Below, one piece after another: positions 10,737 through 21,362 of a stretch of 64,000 bases of DNA. Numbering within the stretch: position 1 is the first letter of the stretch; each line of letters begins with the position of its first letter. A program made the position numbers and the translations under genes. The notes beneath the pieces were generated by a model. The model saw nothing but the letters and a program-made list of their open reading frames with translations. It was not told the DNA's origin and did not search any database. This stretch comes from Batillaria attramentaria (taxonomy: Eukaryota > Mollusca > Gastropoda > Batillariidae), in assembly GCA_018292915.2 (NCBI GenBank), contig JACVVK020000034.1:2270001-2334000 (forward strand), read 5' to 3'.

Positions 10737-10960
10737 GTGGCCGGTACCGCTGGGACGCAAGTTCGAGACTAGCATCAACAGCATGACTAAAAGACCAGAA
10801 CTTGACGAGATGCGTGAGCGGAGACCAACTGCAAATATTTCACAAAGTTCAGAGACAAACACTCACGATAATCCCAACGTGGTAAGTCTGACACTAGGGC
10901 TAATTCTCAGACTAGTCTTTCATGCATCAAGTTAGGCCCCAGAATTCCAAGGCATAATTA
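10437..10960 (+). repeat. ~340-bp imperfect tandem duplication around a (CA)n tract
   Basis: ACGTAGTAAGTCTGAGGCTAG...TTTTCATGCATTAG at about 10533-10588 recurs as ACGTGGTAAGTCTGACACTAG...CTTTCATGCATCAAG at about 10877-10930. A (CA)n array occupies 10682-10735. CTAG-rich words link it to the 10106-10436 minisatellite. Confidence 0.65.
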
Positions 10961-11151
10961 TGTAGCGCGTTCGGCACACAATGAATGGAAGTCAGTGTCG
11001 TTGCGCGTGCGCCGTCAGTAGTCAGTAAAAAGACCCCTCTATACGAGCTGGGCTTGTTTTGAAAGTGTGACGTTTCAGACTTTGGGAAAGCTTGTGTTTT
11101 TTTGGTCCGGAGCGGTTCATAGCTGCTTGTAGATCTACTATACTGTGCACG

Positions 11152-11200
11152 ATGCAGGCTGCCGCAAACGGCAGTGTAGCAGCTTTACAGCAAGCTTGGG
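11152..11200 (+). CDS. Candidate first coding exon, unknown gene (weak)
   Basis: An ATG in fair context (GCACGATGC) opens 16 codons reading MQAAANGSVAALQQAW, with one base left over at a good donor (GGG|GTAAGA, donor at 11201). The preceding ~200 bp contain several CpG-bearing words (GCGCGTGCGCC, ACGTTTCAG, GGTCCGGAGCGG) and no repeats, as a promoter/5' UTR might. The peptide is Ala/Gln-rich and plausible as a protein N-terminus. I do not recognise the protein and found no second exon downstream within 8 kb that I could join with confidence. Chance remains quite possible. Confidence 0.28.
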
Positions 11201-11319
11201 GTAAGACATTACAGACGCGCTGATGCGTGTGTTTGGTTTGTTTTTTCGGTGTGAGACTGAGACAGACACAAAACTCAACGCACCCGTCAGCCAGTTACCG
11301 AAACGCACGAACTAGACCC

Positions 11320-11320
11320 C

Positions 11321-11357
<37 letters not shown>

Positions 11358-11366
11358 CGATGATGG
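11320..11366. repeat. (ATG)n microsatellite
   Basis: About 15 GAT/ATG units with one GACGAT variant. Any poly-Asp frame here is an artefact. Confidence 0.95.
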
Positions 11367-11667
11367 GGGGTTAATGATGCTTGATGATGAAGTCATAGTG
11401 CAAGTTTCCCTCTCAATTCTCACGCGGCGATCAGAATAACAAACAGAAACGTTGTAATCGAAAACAAAACGGTCAAGGCAGAAAATAAATCAATGGCTCG
11501 GCAATCAAGAACCGTTAGAAGTCATGTCATGTCATGTGGAGAAGTCACAAGAATGGCAATTGAAAACCCCCCGTCGCCAGTTTGCAAAACGCAAAAACTG
11601 TTAACCAGCATTGGAACGGCATCCGCAGGACAGAAGACACGGGAAGAGAATGAGAGAGATAACTTGA

Positions 11668-11720
<53 letters not shown>

Positions 11721-11796
11721 GGCTTGTGTTGAGGCTCTTCAGGGAAAACCATAGTGTCAGTTTTAGCGGAACCTTAATTCTGACTTTGAAAACTAG

Positions 11797-11835
<39 letters not shown>

Positions 11836-11853
11836 GGGGGGGGGGGGGGAGGG

Positions 11854-11884
<31 letters not shown>

Positions 11885-11930
11885 GGCTTAACGCCGCGCA
11901 CGCAGCAAGACTATAAGACTATTTCGCGAT

Positions 11931-11961
<31 letters not shown>

Positions 11962-11962
11962 C
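11668..11962. repeat. Cluster of (CA)n, (GA)n, poly-G, (GA)n microsatellites
   Basis: CA at 11668-11716, GA at 11799-11832, G-run, GA to 11880, and GA again at 11935-11962. Confidence 0.95.
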
Positions 11963-13204
11963 ACAACCCCACACAGAATGTCCCCGTGATACTGCAATAC
12001 TGTAATACTGTAATACACCAATCAATGCTGATCCAACAAAACAGAATCCTGCTTAATCATGCACTACCTGTCCTTTTGTACTCCCGCCGCAGTCTACGCA
12101 GAACCTCATTTGTTCACAGGACGCGTGAGATAAATTATCGACATTTTTTTTCTTCTTTTGTCTGCCTGCATGTCAATATGCTAGCGATGGCACACGCATC
12201 CGCACACATGCACACACACAGTAACCATCCGGAATAACACTGAAATTGCCACAGTCGTACAGCCTGGTTTTAGCGACATAGTACCTGAGCTGCGTACCAT
12301 GTCACCAAGCGATGGTGTAAGCAGTAGGAGCCAATACCGTACAATGGACAGTGCAAATCGAGAATCTTCATCCTATTTGAAAGAAAACTATGGCGTTTTG
12401 TTGTTGTTGTTGTTGTTGTTGTTGTTAAGCTGTTACTGCCGTAAGTTTATGACAATGAAGAAGCCGAGTTAAGTTGTTTGTTGTTGTTGTTTTGTGCTCT
12501 CTCTCTCTCTCTCTCTTTGTTTCCGCGGAATTCATGGTGTGTACTAGATTCATGATGTGTCCATTCCACGGCCCCTCCCGGTCGGAATCAGTCACACTTG
12601 ATATTTACACGTGCATGTGTACACAAAGAAGGGACAAGCTGCACGTGAAAACAACAACAACAAAAGAAAACAACAACAAAAACCAAAAACCAGAAAACCC
12701 ACTACATGACAGTGACCATTTCAGTTCTAACAATAACCCACAGCAATGGGCGTTTGATACAGTCATAGACTTGCACAAGTACAGCAGTTGGCATCGAGGA
12801 AGGCACAGTTAATGCTAACCGGTTTACCTACCGGTCCGGGCTGATGACAGCTACAGCGGGCATCGCTTTTCCCTTGAGCCCATCATCAGAGGGTCCGGTC
12901 ACTCGCTAATCAGGGCTGCCTAATGCAATTACCGTCTCGGGTAGTTCGGACAAGATGGCTACAGTTAGCGCAGTGTACTCTTCATTCTCTCATTTCCTAC
13001 GGCTTGATCAGGCTTCTGTCTTCGGCTCTGTGGGATGTTCGTAACTGTAAGCGAACCCTTTCGTGTATAGACCTGCCTGTGCACTTCGATTTCAGTTGGA
13101 AAAGACTGTTATTCCGGCTTGTTTAGGAGCTTAGGACGTCGAGTTTGTGCTGTGACTGAGCAAGTTACGGATCGGGGTTCCTCTTACCACTTGCCCCGGT
13201 CTAA
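11963..13204. other. Unclassified stretch with simple repeats
   Basis: It contains (GTT)n at 12398-12427, (CT)n at 12499-12518 and a CAA-rich stretch near 12650. An imperfect inverted repeat (CCGGTCCGGGCTGATGA / TCATCAGAGGGTCCGG) spans 12829-12898. No gene is supported. Confidence 0.5.
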
Positions 13205-13364
13205 GGGGTGTTTGGGAGTTTAACGTCCTTTTCCACCACATAAGGGTGATATCAAAGACGGGGCAACGAGAAAAAGGCCAGCACAAATATTTGGCCCCAG
13301 CCGGGATTCGAACTCACAACCCGAGCATTGAAAGTCCAGCGCTCTACCATTCGGCCACCCCGGC
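13205..13364 (-). mobile_element. SINE-A copy
   Basis: Full-length minus-strand copy with good boxes. It has an A1-like head and A2-like body, so it is intermediate or recombinant. Confidence 0.88.
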
Positions 13365-14192
13365 CTAACCCATGGGTGACACTCTTAGATTTTGAAAAAG
13401 ACTGAAACCATGCTAGGATGCAGGGGCGCTGCGTTCCACAAGGGCTAAACACTGGCAACCCAACCAAACAACTGAAATTCTAGCAAGTTTAAAAGCCATT
13501 CGGAGGACTCTCCTAGCACCCGTAAAGTAAAATATGAATGCAGCACTTGCCTCAGAGTTGCTACTGTCTAGTCCAGAATTTACTCAACAAACAGAATTTC
13601 AGTCAGGATAGATTTTGAAAAAAAAAAAAAAAAAAAAAAACGGATTTCAGTCACCCAGACTGAGGCGTGTCACCCATGGTCTAACCATACAAACATTTGA
13701 CATTCTACACATCTCAAGTTTCTGTATCCTTGAATGACGTTGACGGTTTTTGCCCTTTCGTTCGTCCTTTCCTTGAACTAGTACACATCCTTGCTACTTA
13801 TTTTGGTTGCCCTCGATACTGACTATTCCTTGCCATTGTTGAGCTCAGTCTGAAACTAGTTTTATTGGTGACTTGATGAACGTGTATCTGAGTGTGTTCA
13901 TCATTATCATTTTTATAATTTATATGGATTCTTGAACACCAAAGGAACTTGACCTTTCCAGCTCATGCCGTAAATCTCGGTTAACCCTGACGTGTAAAAG
14001 GTAGTAATCAAATCGGTTCAAATCTATTCAATTCTCCAATCAGCATGACTGCCGGATGCGTGCTTGCTCAAAGTTTGTAACTGATGGTCGTACCCCATAT
14101 AGTGCAGTGGGTAAAACGTTGGTCCACAAGCCGAAGATCGTGTCCACTAGATACTTATGTGATACGCTGGCTAGATCCTGCGCACCGTCACA
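13365..14192. other. Unclassified stretch
   Basis: A ~17 bp inverted pair (near 13369-13383 and 13667-13682, around GTGTCACCCATGG) and an A-run at 13618-13640 are seen. A tRNA-head-like fragment (TAGTGCAGTGGGTAAAACG) lies near 14100. No gene is supported. Confidence 0.45.
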
Positions 14193-14366
14193 GGTCCCGG
14201 GACGGTCGAGCGATAGGCCATTACACTTTCAATGCCTGGGTCGTGAGTTCGGATCCTGACTAGGAGCAAAAAAAATGTCTGCACTGGGGCTGTTTCCTCG
14301 TTGCCCCGTCTTTGATGTCACCCCTACGTACTCCTACGTGGAAACTGAACTGATGACGTTAAACTG
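14193..14366 (+). mobile_element. SINE-A copy, diverged
   Basis: Head (GTCGAGCGATAGG...GGGTCGTGAGTTCGGATCC), body (CTCGTTGCCCCGTCTTTGATGTCACC) and GACGTTAAAC are recognisable but diverged. This is probably an old copy. Confidence 0.8.
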
Positions 14367-14798
14367 ACTCCTTCCCGCGTGCATCCCGCTCTCACAGACA
14401 CCGAGCAGCGACACTGACTATATCCGCTATCTAGACTGAGGGGCCTAAGCTTGCTTGACTCTCAGCCAAAACCTAAAAGGTAAACACAGCCCACGACATT
14501 TGTTCCGAGGTTATAATGCAACAAATGGCCGTGTTCCACATTCTTGCGGTAACCGCAAAGTGTCCAGCAGGCAAGCTTCACACAAGACTGCACGTGCGGC
14601 AGCATCGCGAAAAGGCGCCAGCAGAAAGGCCTACTATACAGAAGCTTCTGCTCAAGTGACTTGCTGGCAGAGGTTGCAGAGGTGCGGAGATGGCGCAGTT
14701 TCATGCAAGACGGCCAACCGACCGTTAGGGTTTCCTAATGTCCCGGCTGATTACCAGTCTGTCTTCATTGCCCAGGCGGCTTTCGGCGGGGGCTTCGG

Positions 14799-14842
14799 CT
14801 CTCTCTCTCTCTCTCTCTCTCTCGGCTCAAATAGATTGCCTC

Positions 14843-14893
<51 letters not shown>

Positions 14894-14918
14894 GTGTGTG
14901 TGTGTGTGTGTGTGTGTT
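14799..14918. repeat. (CT)n and (GT)n microsatellites
   Basis: CT at 14799-14822. GT at 14846-14918, interrupted by GCG. Confidence 0.95.
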
Positions 14919-15114
14919 TCATTGAATTTAAATGTGCAACTTGTTTTTACATTTTTTTCCCCTATATTCCTGTAGCTTATAGATTTTTCATCCTTTGCTC
15001 ATATTCTCGTGGTTTAGCAACGGTAAGTTCGAACCTGGTCAGTATTTCTGCCATAACTTTTACCGTTGGAAAACTTAATAGAGATTATTGTGTCGTTCTC
15101 TCTCTCTCTCTCTC

Positions 15115-15278
15115 GGGGAGCCGAATGGTAGAGCGTTGGACTCTCAATGCTCGGGTCGTGAGTTCGAATCCCGCCGGCTGGGGCCAAATATTTGTGCTGG
15201 CCTTTTTTCTCGTTGCCCCGTCTTTGATATCACCCTTATGTGGTGGAAAAGGGCGCTAAACTCCCAAACCCCCCCCCC

Positions 15279-15281
<3 letters not shown>
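15115..15281 (+). mobile_element. SINE-A (A2) inside a CT microsatellite
   Basis: The head follows directly after (CT)n at 15096-15114 and the tail runs through poly-C into (CT)n at 15281-15292. As with 1875-2049, the insertion target was a GA/CT tract. The A-box is slightly shortened (GGAGCCGAATGG). Confidence 0.87.
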
Positions 15282-15350
<69 letters not shown>

Positions 15351-15363
15351 ATGAGAGAGAGAG
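15281..15363. repeat. (CT)n(CA)n(GA)n compound microsatellite
   Basis: Three dinucleotide arrays lie in direct succession at the SINE's 3' side. Confidence 0.95.
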
Positions 15364-16351
15364 AAATGACAAAACAATCCACCCAGTCATCTGTAACAGT
15401 CGTTAAATCCTCACCTAATCGGCGTCCATGATTTTAAGCATAAACCTCCGCCTCATTCAAGCTATTTTTAATCCCTACAATCTTACCTCCTTCAGTCTCC
15501 ACACAACCCTCACTCACAGAACATCCGCCTGTTTAAATTTCAGGTGGAGGCGTGTCATCATGCCTCACAAGAGTTCTCCTTTTGCTAATTGTCCCCCTTG
15601 TCTGACAGACAGCACGTGCTTTTAGCGGCTTCCAATGTTGCCCCAGTTTTTTTGACGCAGCAAACAAAAAAAAACCCAGAGCCTGGACTAGATCCGTGCA
15701 TGACAGACAGCCGAAAGTAAAGGTATTCTTTGGGCTCAGCTGCGCCAACAGCCTCCCCGCTTACCCCAGCGTTCAGAAAATTCCTAATTAACGTGAAAAA
15801 TTGTGTTGCACTGAGGGGGAGAGCGAGAGGGAGAGGGAGACCGAGACGGAGACTCCCACCTCCCCTATTACCTTAGTCCTCATTTCCTGGCGCCGTGCTG
15901 ATGTTACCGTTAGAACACGAACCAGGTAGAAAATTGGAGCGAGTGGCGTTTTTGTGTGTGTGTGTGGATGTTACAAGGAGTTCTACCCTCGTCCGGAAAA
16001 AGGGCTCACCTGCCGTTGGGTTTGGCAAACGCTTAGGCCCTTTTTCCACGTGACATGCACAGTTCTTGCATCGCTAAAGGGTGTAACTATGAGTAATTTT
16101 TCGACCAGCTGTGTCAGCTTACTTGTCAAGGCAAAGTAGGGCGCGGAGAGATTATCGTGTTACGTCCCCTCGTTGATTTGCTCATCATTAAATTGGATAA
16201 TGCCACTGACAGATTTAAACTTTAAATGATCAGACTTCCTTCCGCTCCGACATATCATTATTGACTGATAAGCTGTCTCTGGGCCGGTTCTTGGGTATAC
16301 ATCATTCCAAGGGTACACTAGATCGCATAGTGAGCAGGAACACGTTTGTTA
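15364..16351. other. Unclassified stretch
   Basis: A short inverted pair GGAAAAAGGGC / GCCCTTTTTCC occurs at about 15996-16048. Related GGAAAAAGGGCCTAAGCG words recur near 36860, 37635 and 44775. No gene is supported. Confidence 0.45.

Positions 16352-16403
<52 letters not shown>
16352..16403. repeat. (CA)n microsatellite
   Basis: About 25 perfect CA units. Confidence 0.95.
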
Positions 16404-16408
<5 letters not shown>

Positions 16409-16536
16409 TAAAGAGATGGAGAGCAGTGAGAACTTGAAGTGTCTGGTAGAGTGACCATTTGAGAACCAGCAGACGCCAGGCACAGCTAGAGCGTTCACTG
16501 ATCAGAAAGAACAGCATGGACTCACACATCCAAGGG

Positions 16537-16704
16537 TGGGTGGGTGTTTGGGGGTTTAACGTCCTTTTCCACCACATAGGGTGATATCAAAGACGGGGCA
16601 ACAATGAAAAAGCCAGCACAAATATTTGGCCCCAGCCGGGATCGAACTCACGACCCGAGCATTAGAAGTCCAACGCTCTATCATTCGACCACCCCGGCTC
16701 CCCA
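16537..16704 (-). mobile_element. SINE-A (A1) with 14-bp TSD
   Basis: The perfect target duplication CACACATCCAAGGG lies at 16523-16536 and 16705-16718. Head and body are complete. It forms a head-to-head pair with the next element. Confidence 0.93.
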
Positions 16705-16718
16705 CACACATCCAAGGG

Positions 16719-16880
16719 AAGCCGAAAGGCAGAACGATGGGCTTTGGATGCTCGGGTCGTGAGTTCCAAACCCGGCCGGAAGCCAAATATTAGTGCTGGC
16801 TTTTTCCTCGTTGCCCCGTCTTTGTTATCACTCGTATGTGGTGGAAAAGGACGTTAACCCCCCCCCCCCTCCCCTCCAAG
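16719..16880 (+). mobile_element. SINE-A copy, head-to-head with the previous
   Basis: Plus-strand copy with a degraded A-box (AGCCGAAAGGCAGAACG) and a full body ending in a long C-run. It was present before the 16537 insertion, because the TSD CACACATCCAAGGG abuts its 5' end. Confidence 0.87.
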
Positions 16881-17756
16881 CACCTAGCCCCCCACACACA
16901 CTCACACATCGAAACTGTTTACTTGGACTCAACTGTCGAGAGCTTCACCGAGTCCCTAGAGCGGAACATGGTCGAAGAAGATGGCCGTGGAACGCCAAAG
17001 CACCAAAGACCAACACGTTTCCTAAATCGCGGCCGACAAGGAAAACTTACGTGAATAATCGATATAATCTCAAAAGACCTGTTTCTACGCCGGCCTGACT
17101 TGCCACTACAGTCACCACCTATTCCCCACAGACCTCCCCCCTTACGTTACAATAACAATGCGCGAATGCGTACTTTCTCCGGTACAGCTAAAAGAAACCG
17201 AGGGAGAATATGTATAAGCTGGAGAGGGCGAAGGCCTAGTGGAAACCGTACGGATGTGTGATGGGAAAACGGTAAAATGCTGGCTGATTATCTGATATCG
17301 AGGGTGCCAAGTTCTTCACAAAGATTACACCGCCGTGAAGGAACGACTTTAAGGGGCTTCAAACCTGAAGCCCACTAAGCAGGTGTTTTAGTCACAACTT
17401 TTCTCTGCTGTTCTTCCTCAGTGCACTTGATGAAGTCTGTAATGCTTTAGTCGACAAATATACCTCCAGGTAAAAACAAACAAACAAACAAGAAGAACAA
17501 AAATCTCCGAACTGACATGCAAATGACAGATTTTTCTAAGCAAGAACATTTAACTCCGACGTTGCATGCAACTGTCGTTGAACATCAGTTGTATATAAAG
17601 TAAATAAAGCTTTAAATAAATTATGAAGTGAGATGAATGACAAATGCAAGCAGCATCCAATTTGCAACGACTGTAAACTGTGATCAGAAGCTTACGTACT
17701 GATCTCTCTCTCTCTCTTGATCTACACACTTCTTGTGTAGTATTAGCAACGACAAG
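16881..17756. other. Unclassified stretch
   Basis: A short perfect hairpin (8 bp arms, loop AACC) lies at 17354-17373. No gene is supported. Confidence 0.5.
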
Positions 17757-17805
<49 letters not shown>

Positions 17806-17881
17806 CTTGAGAAACTTGAATTAAAGGGAAACTACTAGTACTTTTGAAAACATGAAAAGGCTCTCTCTCTCTCTCTCTCTC
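17757..17881. repeat. (CA)n and (CT)n microsatellites
   Basis: CA at 17757-17803. CT at 17862-17881. Confidence 0.95.
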
Positions 17882-18409
17882 CGCACCTTGACACCGAGAA
17901 AACTTCACACTTGAAGGCGCTAGTGGCGTTTGTAAGCCTTGGCAGGCACCGCGCGAAAGTGCTGCCAGTTTAGCTGCGGGCGCATATACCTGTCACACAA
18001 TCTGTCATCATGGCAACGTCATGAGCCGATTCTCACGTGCAGGGTGCACCCAGTTCTTGTCAGTGCACAGACCGGGAAAGTAGGTCAGCGCGAAAGCGGG
18101 AACGTTCACGGACTCGGAGTTAGTGGAATGCTGAACCAGAAACCGACTGTAAAGACAAGCTTGTCCAATTTTCTTTTAGTGTTGAGATAAGCTTTTGATG
18201 GGGAAGTCCCTCCCTTGGTTGTTATCTTGTGTGGAATGTAGGACTGGAGCGGACAGCGTGGATGGTCACTGTTGAAACTGACATGATGGATGCCGGCCGC
18301 ACAGGGAGGCCAGAGAGCCGCCGTGAGCTGCTGCACGTCAGTCAGTCTTTCAGTCGGACCTTCTCATTCTACTCCGCCCATCAGTGCTTGTCAGTGTTAT
18401 TACTTGTGT

Positions 18410-18595
18410 AGGGGTCGGTGGGTGGGTGTTCAAGTGGGAGTTTAATGTCCTTTTCCACCACGTAAGGGTGATATCAAAGACGGGGCAACGAGAACAAAAC
18501 CAGCACAAAAATTTGGCCCCAGTCGGGATTCGAACTCACGGCCCGAGCATGGACTGAGAGTCCAACGCTCTACCCTTCGGCTGTCCCGGCTCCCC
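18410..18595 (-). mobile_element. SINE-A copy with ~9-bp TSD
   Basis: TACTTGTGT lies at 18401-18409 and 18600-18608. The full-length copy has a 4 bp expansion near its anticodon-like loop. Confidence 0.87.
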
Positions 18596-18643
18596 TCAGT
18601 ACTTGTGTGGGACCACACAGGTGCTTCAAACTCAGTGGACTGG

Positions 18644-18756
18644 TGGTGGTGGTGCTTGGGTGTTTAACGTCCTTTTCTACCACGTTAGGTTGATATCAAA
18701 GACGGGGCAACGAGAAAAAGGCCAGCATAAATTTTGGCCCCAGCCGGGTTCAAACT
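18644..18756 (-). mobile_element. SINE-A copy lacking most of the head
   Basis: Tail and body are intact and the sequence is lost just inside the B-box region (GCCGGGTTCAAAC). It is a 5'-truncated copy. Confidence 0.82.
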
Positions 18757-18837
18757 GGACTGAAGTATGAAGGTGTTGAGTAGAGTCTGCAACGTATCAG
18801 AAACTTATCATATCTTCAGCGATCGTTGAGAGCGTAA

Positions 18838-18903
18838 GCCTTTTCCCTGGTTGCCCCGTCTCCGATATTGCCCACAGGTGGTAAAAACGAAGGACCCCAA
18901 CGT
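18838..18903 (+). mobile_element. SINE-A body fragment, decayed
   Basis: GCCTTTTCCCTGGTTGCCCCGTC...GGTGGTAAAAACGAAGGAC matches the body only. Confidence 0.65.
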
Positions 18904-19350
18904 CTCAGTGACGCTAGCAACCTACCAAAATGTTCCTCAATACGTGCAGTCGTAGACGGTATCATCCCCGCCTCCATAGCGGGTAAATAACCCGGATGGG
19001 CACTATGGAGCAATAGCACCTGGAAATTAACCCAGAAATCACCCTGATAGCCCAGCTTCAACAAACCGTTTACACGTTTCCAGTAATGCACAGCTCACCG
19101 CCTCCAGCGTTGGACCTGACGCACACGTGGACTGAGTTTCGCCATGTGTGTACGCCGCTACCTGCACCGGAGCAGACCGGTGATGGCTATACTTGTTACC
19201 TGGCCAGGTGTGATTTGTCAGGGCCCTGGGTGGCAGAAGAACCATTCCAGAGCATCTTGAGGGGGTGCAGGCCGGGGTCGGGACGTTTCAGGCAACGATC
19301 AACACCCACACCTCCACAGTGGATAACTATTGCTCCTTTGCCTTCTTCCG
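18904..19350. other. Unclassified stretch before the minisatellite
   Basis: No gene or dispersed repeat recognised. The frame opening at 19265 continues into the array but is not evidence of coding. Confidence 0.5.
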
Positions 19351-20462
19351 CATTACTATAGGCGCCTTATCCCCATTACTGGGCTTAGAGCTTGGCGCCT
19401 TCTTCTGCATTACTATAGGCGCCTTATCCCCATTACTGGGCTTAGAGCTTGGCGCCTTCTTCTGCATTACTATAGGCGCCTTATCCCCATTACTGGGCTT
19501 AGAGCTTGGCGCCTTCTTCTGCATTACTATAGGCGCCTTATCCCCATTACTGGGCTTAGAGCTTGGCGCCTTCTTCTGCATTACTATAGGCGCCTTATCC
19601 CCATTACTGGGCTTAGAGCTTGGCGCCTTCTTCTGCATTACTATAGGCGCCTTATCCCCATTACTGGGCTTAGAGCTTGGCGCCTTCTTCTGCATTACTA
19701 TAGGCGCCTTATCCCCATTACTGGGCTTAGAGCTTGGCGCCTTCTTCTGCATTACTATAGGCGCCTTATCCCCATTACTGGGCTTAGAGCTTGGCGCCTT
19801 CTTCTGCATTACTATAGGCGCCTTATCCCCATTACTGGGCTTAGAGCTTGGCGCCTTCTTCTGCATTACTATAGGCGCCTTATCCCCATTACTGGGCTTA
19901 GAGCTTGGCGCCTTCTTCTGCATTACTATAGGCGCCTTATCCCCATTACTGGGCTTAGAGCTTGGCGCCTTCTTCCGCATTACTATAGGCGCCTTATCCC
20001 CATTACTGGGCTTAGAGCTTGGCGCCTTCTTCCGCATTACTATAGGCGCCTTATCCCCATTACTGGGCTTAGAGCTTGGCGCCTTCTTCTGCATTACTAT
20101 AGGCGCCTTATCCCCATTACTGGGCTTAGAGCTTGGCGCCTTCTTCTGCATTACTATAGGCGCCTTATCCCCATTACTGGGCTTAGAGCTTGGCGCCTTC
20201 TTCTGCATTACTATAGGCGCCTTATCCCCATTACTGGGCTTAGAGCTTGGCGCCTTCTTCTGCATTACTATAGGCGCCTTATCCCCATTACTGGGCTTAG
20301 AGCTTGGCGCCTTCTTCTGCATTACTATAGGCGCCTTATCCCCATTACTGGGCTTAGAGCTTGGCGCCTTCTTCTGCATTACTATAGGCGCCTTATCCCC
20401 ATTACTGGGCTTAGAGCTTGGCGCCTTCTTCTGCATTACTATAGGCGCCTTATCCCCATTAC
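19351..20462 (+). repeat. 57-bp minisatellite, 19 full units plus one partial
   Basis: Units start CATTACTATAGGCGCC and recur every 57 bp from 19351 to 20434 almost without change; a C/T variant (TTCCGC for TTCTGC) marks the first unit and the two near 19977 and 20034. Each unit has two GGCGCC palindromes that can pair around TTATCCCC...GAGCTT. The last partial unit runs directly into the remainder of a GGCGC element, so the array was seeded by that element. Because 57 is divisible by 3, two plus frames (408 and 413 codons) and one minus frame (369 codons) stay open. I do not regard any of them as a gene. Confidence 0.97.
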
Positions 20463-20897
20463 CTGGCGCCGCGAACTGGGCCCGTATGTAAAAGTCGAGG
20501 TCAAGTTAATTTCACCCACGGCTACGGGCCAAACCCAGACTAGGACAATAGAAACCCAAAAGCAAAATTAAATTAAAAAGGAAGCGAAGAAAGTAAGAAA
20601 GAATCCTTCTATAAAGGCTTAGGCACCTTGCTGGAATGGGTCCGCTTCTTGATTTAAAACAAACAAAAAGAAAAAAACAACAGAAAATGTAACCCTAGAG
20701 CTAGTTTAGTTCGAGGTTAGACTCTGACCCGGGGCTAAAAGCCCTAACCTCTACCATTACATACGGGCCCTGAACCCTGTAACACGCACGCTCACCCCGT
20801 GAATCACACATTTTCTCACACACTGGACGTGAACACATTACAGTCACGTGTAACGAAGGGTCAGCCGATTCAACACATTAAAAGTTAGAATTGCAGC
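20434..20897 (+). mobile_element. GGCGC element, source of the array, split by a TIR element
   Basis: After the last array unit the sequence continues as in 5910-6070: GGCGCCGCGAACTG, then (after the insert at 20479-20769) AACCCTG...CACGCTCACC, GTGAATCACA, GTGAACACATTACAGTCACGTG, ending near GAATTGCA. Confidence 0.78.
20479..20769 (+). mobile_element. TIR element 'GGCCCGTATG', copy 1 (291 bp)
   Basis: The termini GGCCCGTATGTAA and TTACATACGGGCC are inverted. It interrupts the GGCGC element exactly at GAA-CTG-AACCC, with CTG at 20476-20478 and 20770-20772 as a likely 3 bp TSD. Second copy at 58874-59153. It is noncoding and A-rich in the middle. Superfamily unresolved: a 3 bp TSD points to PIF/Harbinger or CACTA; an alternative CAGGG start would suggest hAT. 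Confidence 0.82.
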
Positions 20898-21362
20898 AAG
20901 TGTATCAGTTTATAGAAAATTTCGTAATGCGTACGAGTATCCCACGTTTTTGACTCTTTCAAGTTCGGTTTTGGCCTCGTATGCGAATATCAGGCAAAAT
21001 CAGTTAACGCGGGTTCCTTGACAGCTCTTATTGCAGCAAACACGAGTATACTGAATCGAAGTGCAACACTCCCACTATGCGAGACGTGAAATAAATTAAT
21101 CATTGCGATTTGTTTAGTAAGGGCCATTAGAGCACAACCTTAAACTCACTTGGTAGGAATTGAGTTAAATATAGGCGCTCGCGTCGTCAGCTGAAGTGGA
21201 CTGAAGTGGATGTTGCGGAGTAGCGGGCTGGTCCACGTCAGACTATGCAATGTTACGTGCCTGTGTGATTTAGTGTTATAACGATAGCCCCGATGGTATG
21301 TTGTTGTTGTTTGTGGACAAAAAAAAAAAAAAAAAAAAGACTAAGCGTATTCAAGGGGGAGG
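20898..21362. other. Unclassified stretch
   Basis: Only an A-run (21320-21338) stands out. Confidence 0.5.

Noticed and set aside
12829..12898. Hammerhead ribozyme (CTGATGA with a later GAAA)
   Set aside because: No stem II can form between CTGATGA and GAAA on either strand. It is only an imperfect inverted repeat.
17354..17373. Histone-mRNA-type 3' stem-loop
   Set aside because: The 8 bp arms and AACC loop do not fit the 6 bp stem and 4-base U-rich loop consensus, and no histone ORF is nearby.
19351..20462. CRISPR-like appearance of a regular array
   Set aside because: The units are contiguous copies with no variable spacers, and the genome is eukaryotic.
19265..20571. Long ORFs (408, 413 and 369 codons) across the 57-bp array
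   Set aside because: The unit length is a multiple of three and lacks stops in three frames, so openness is automatic. There are no flanking exon signals.
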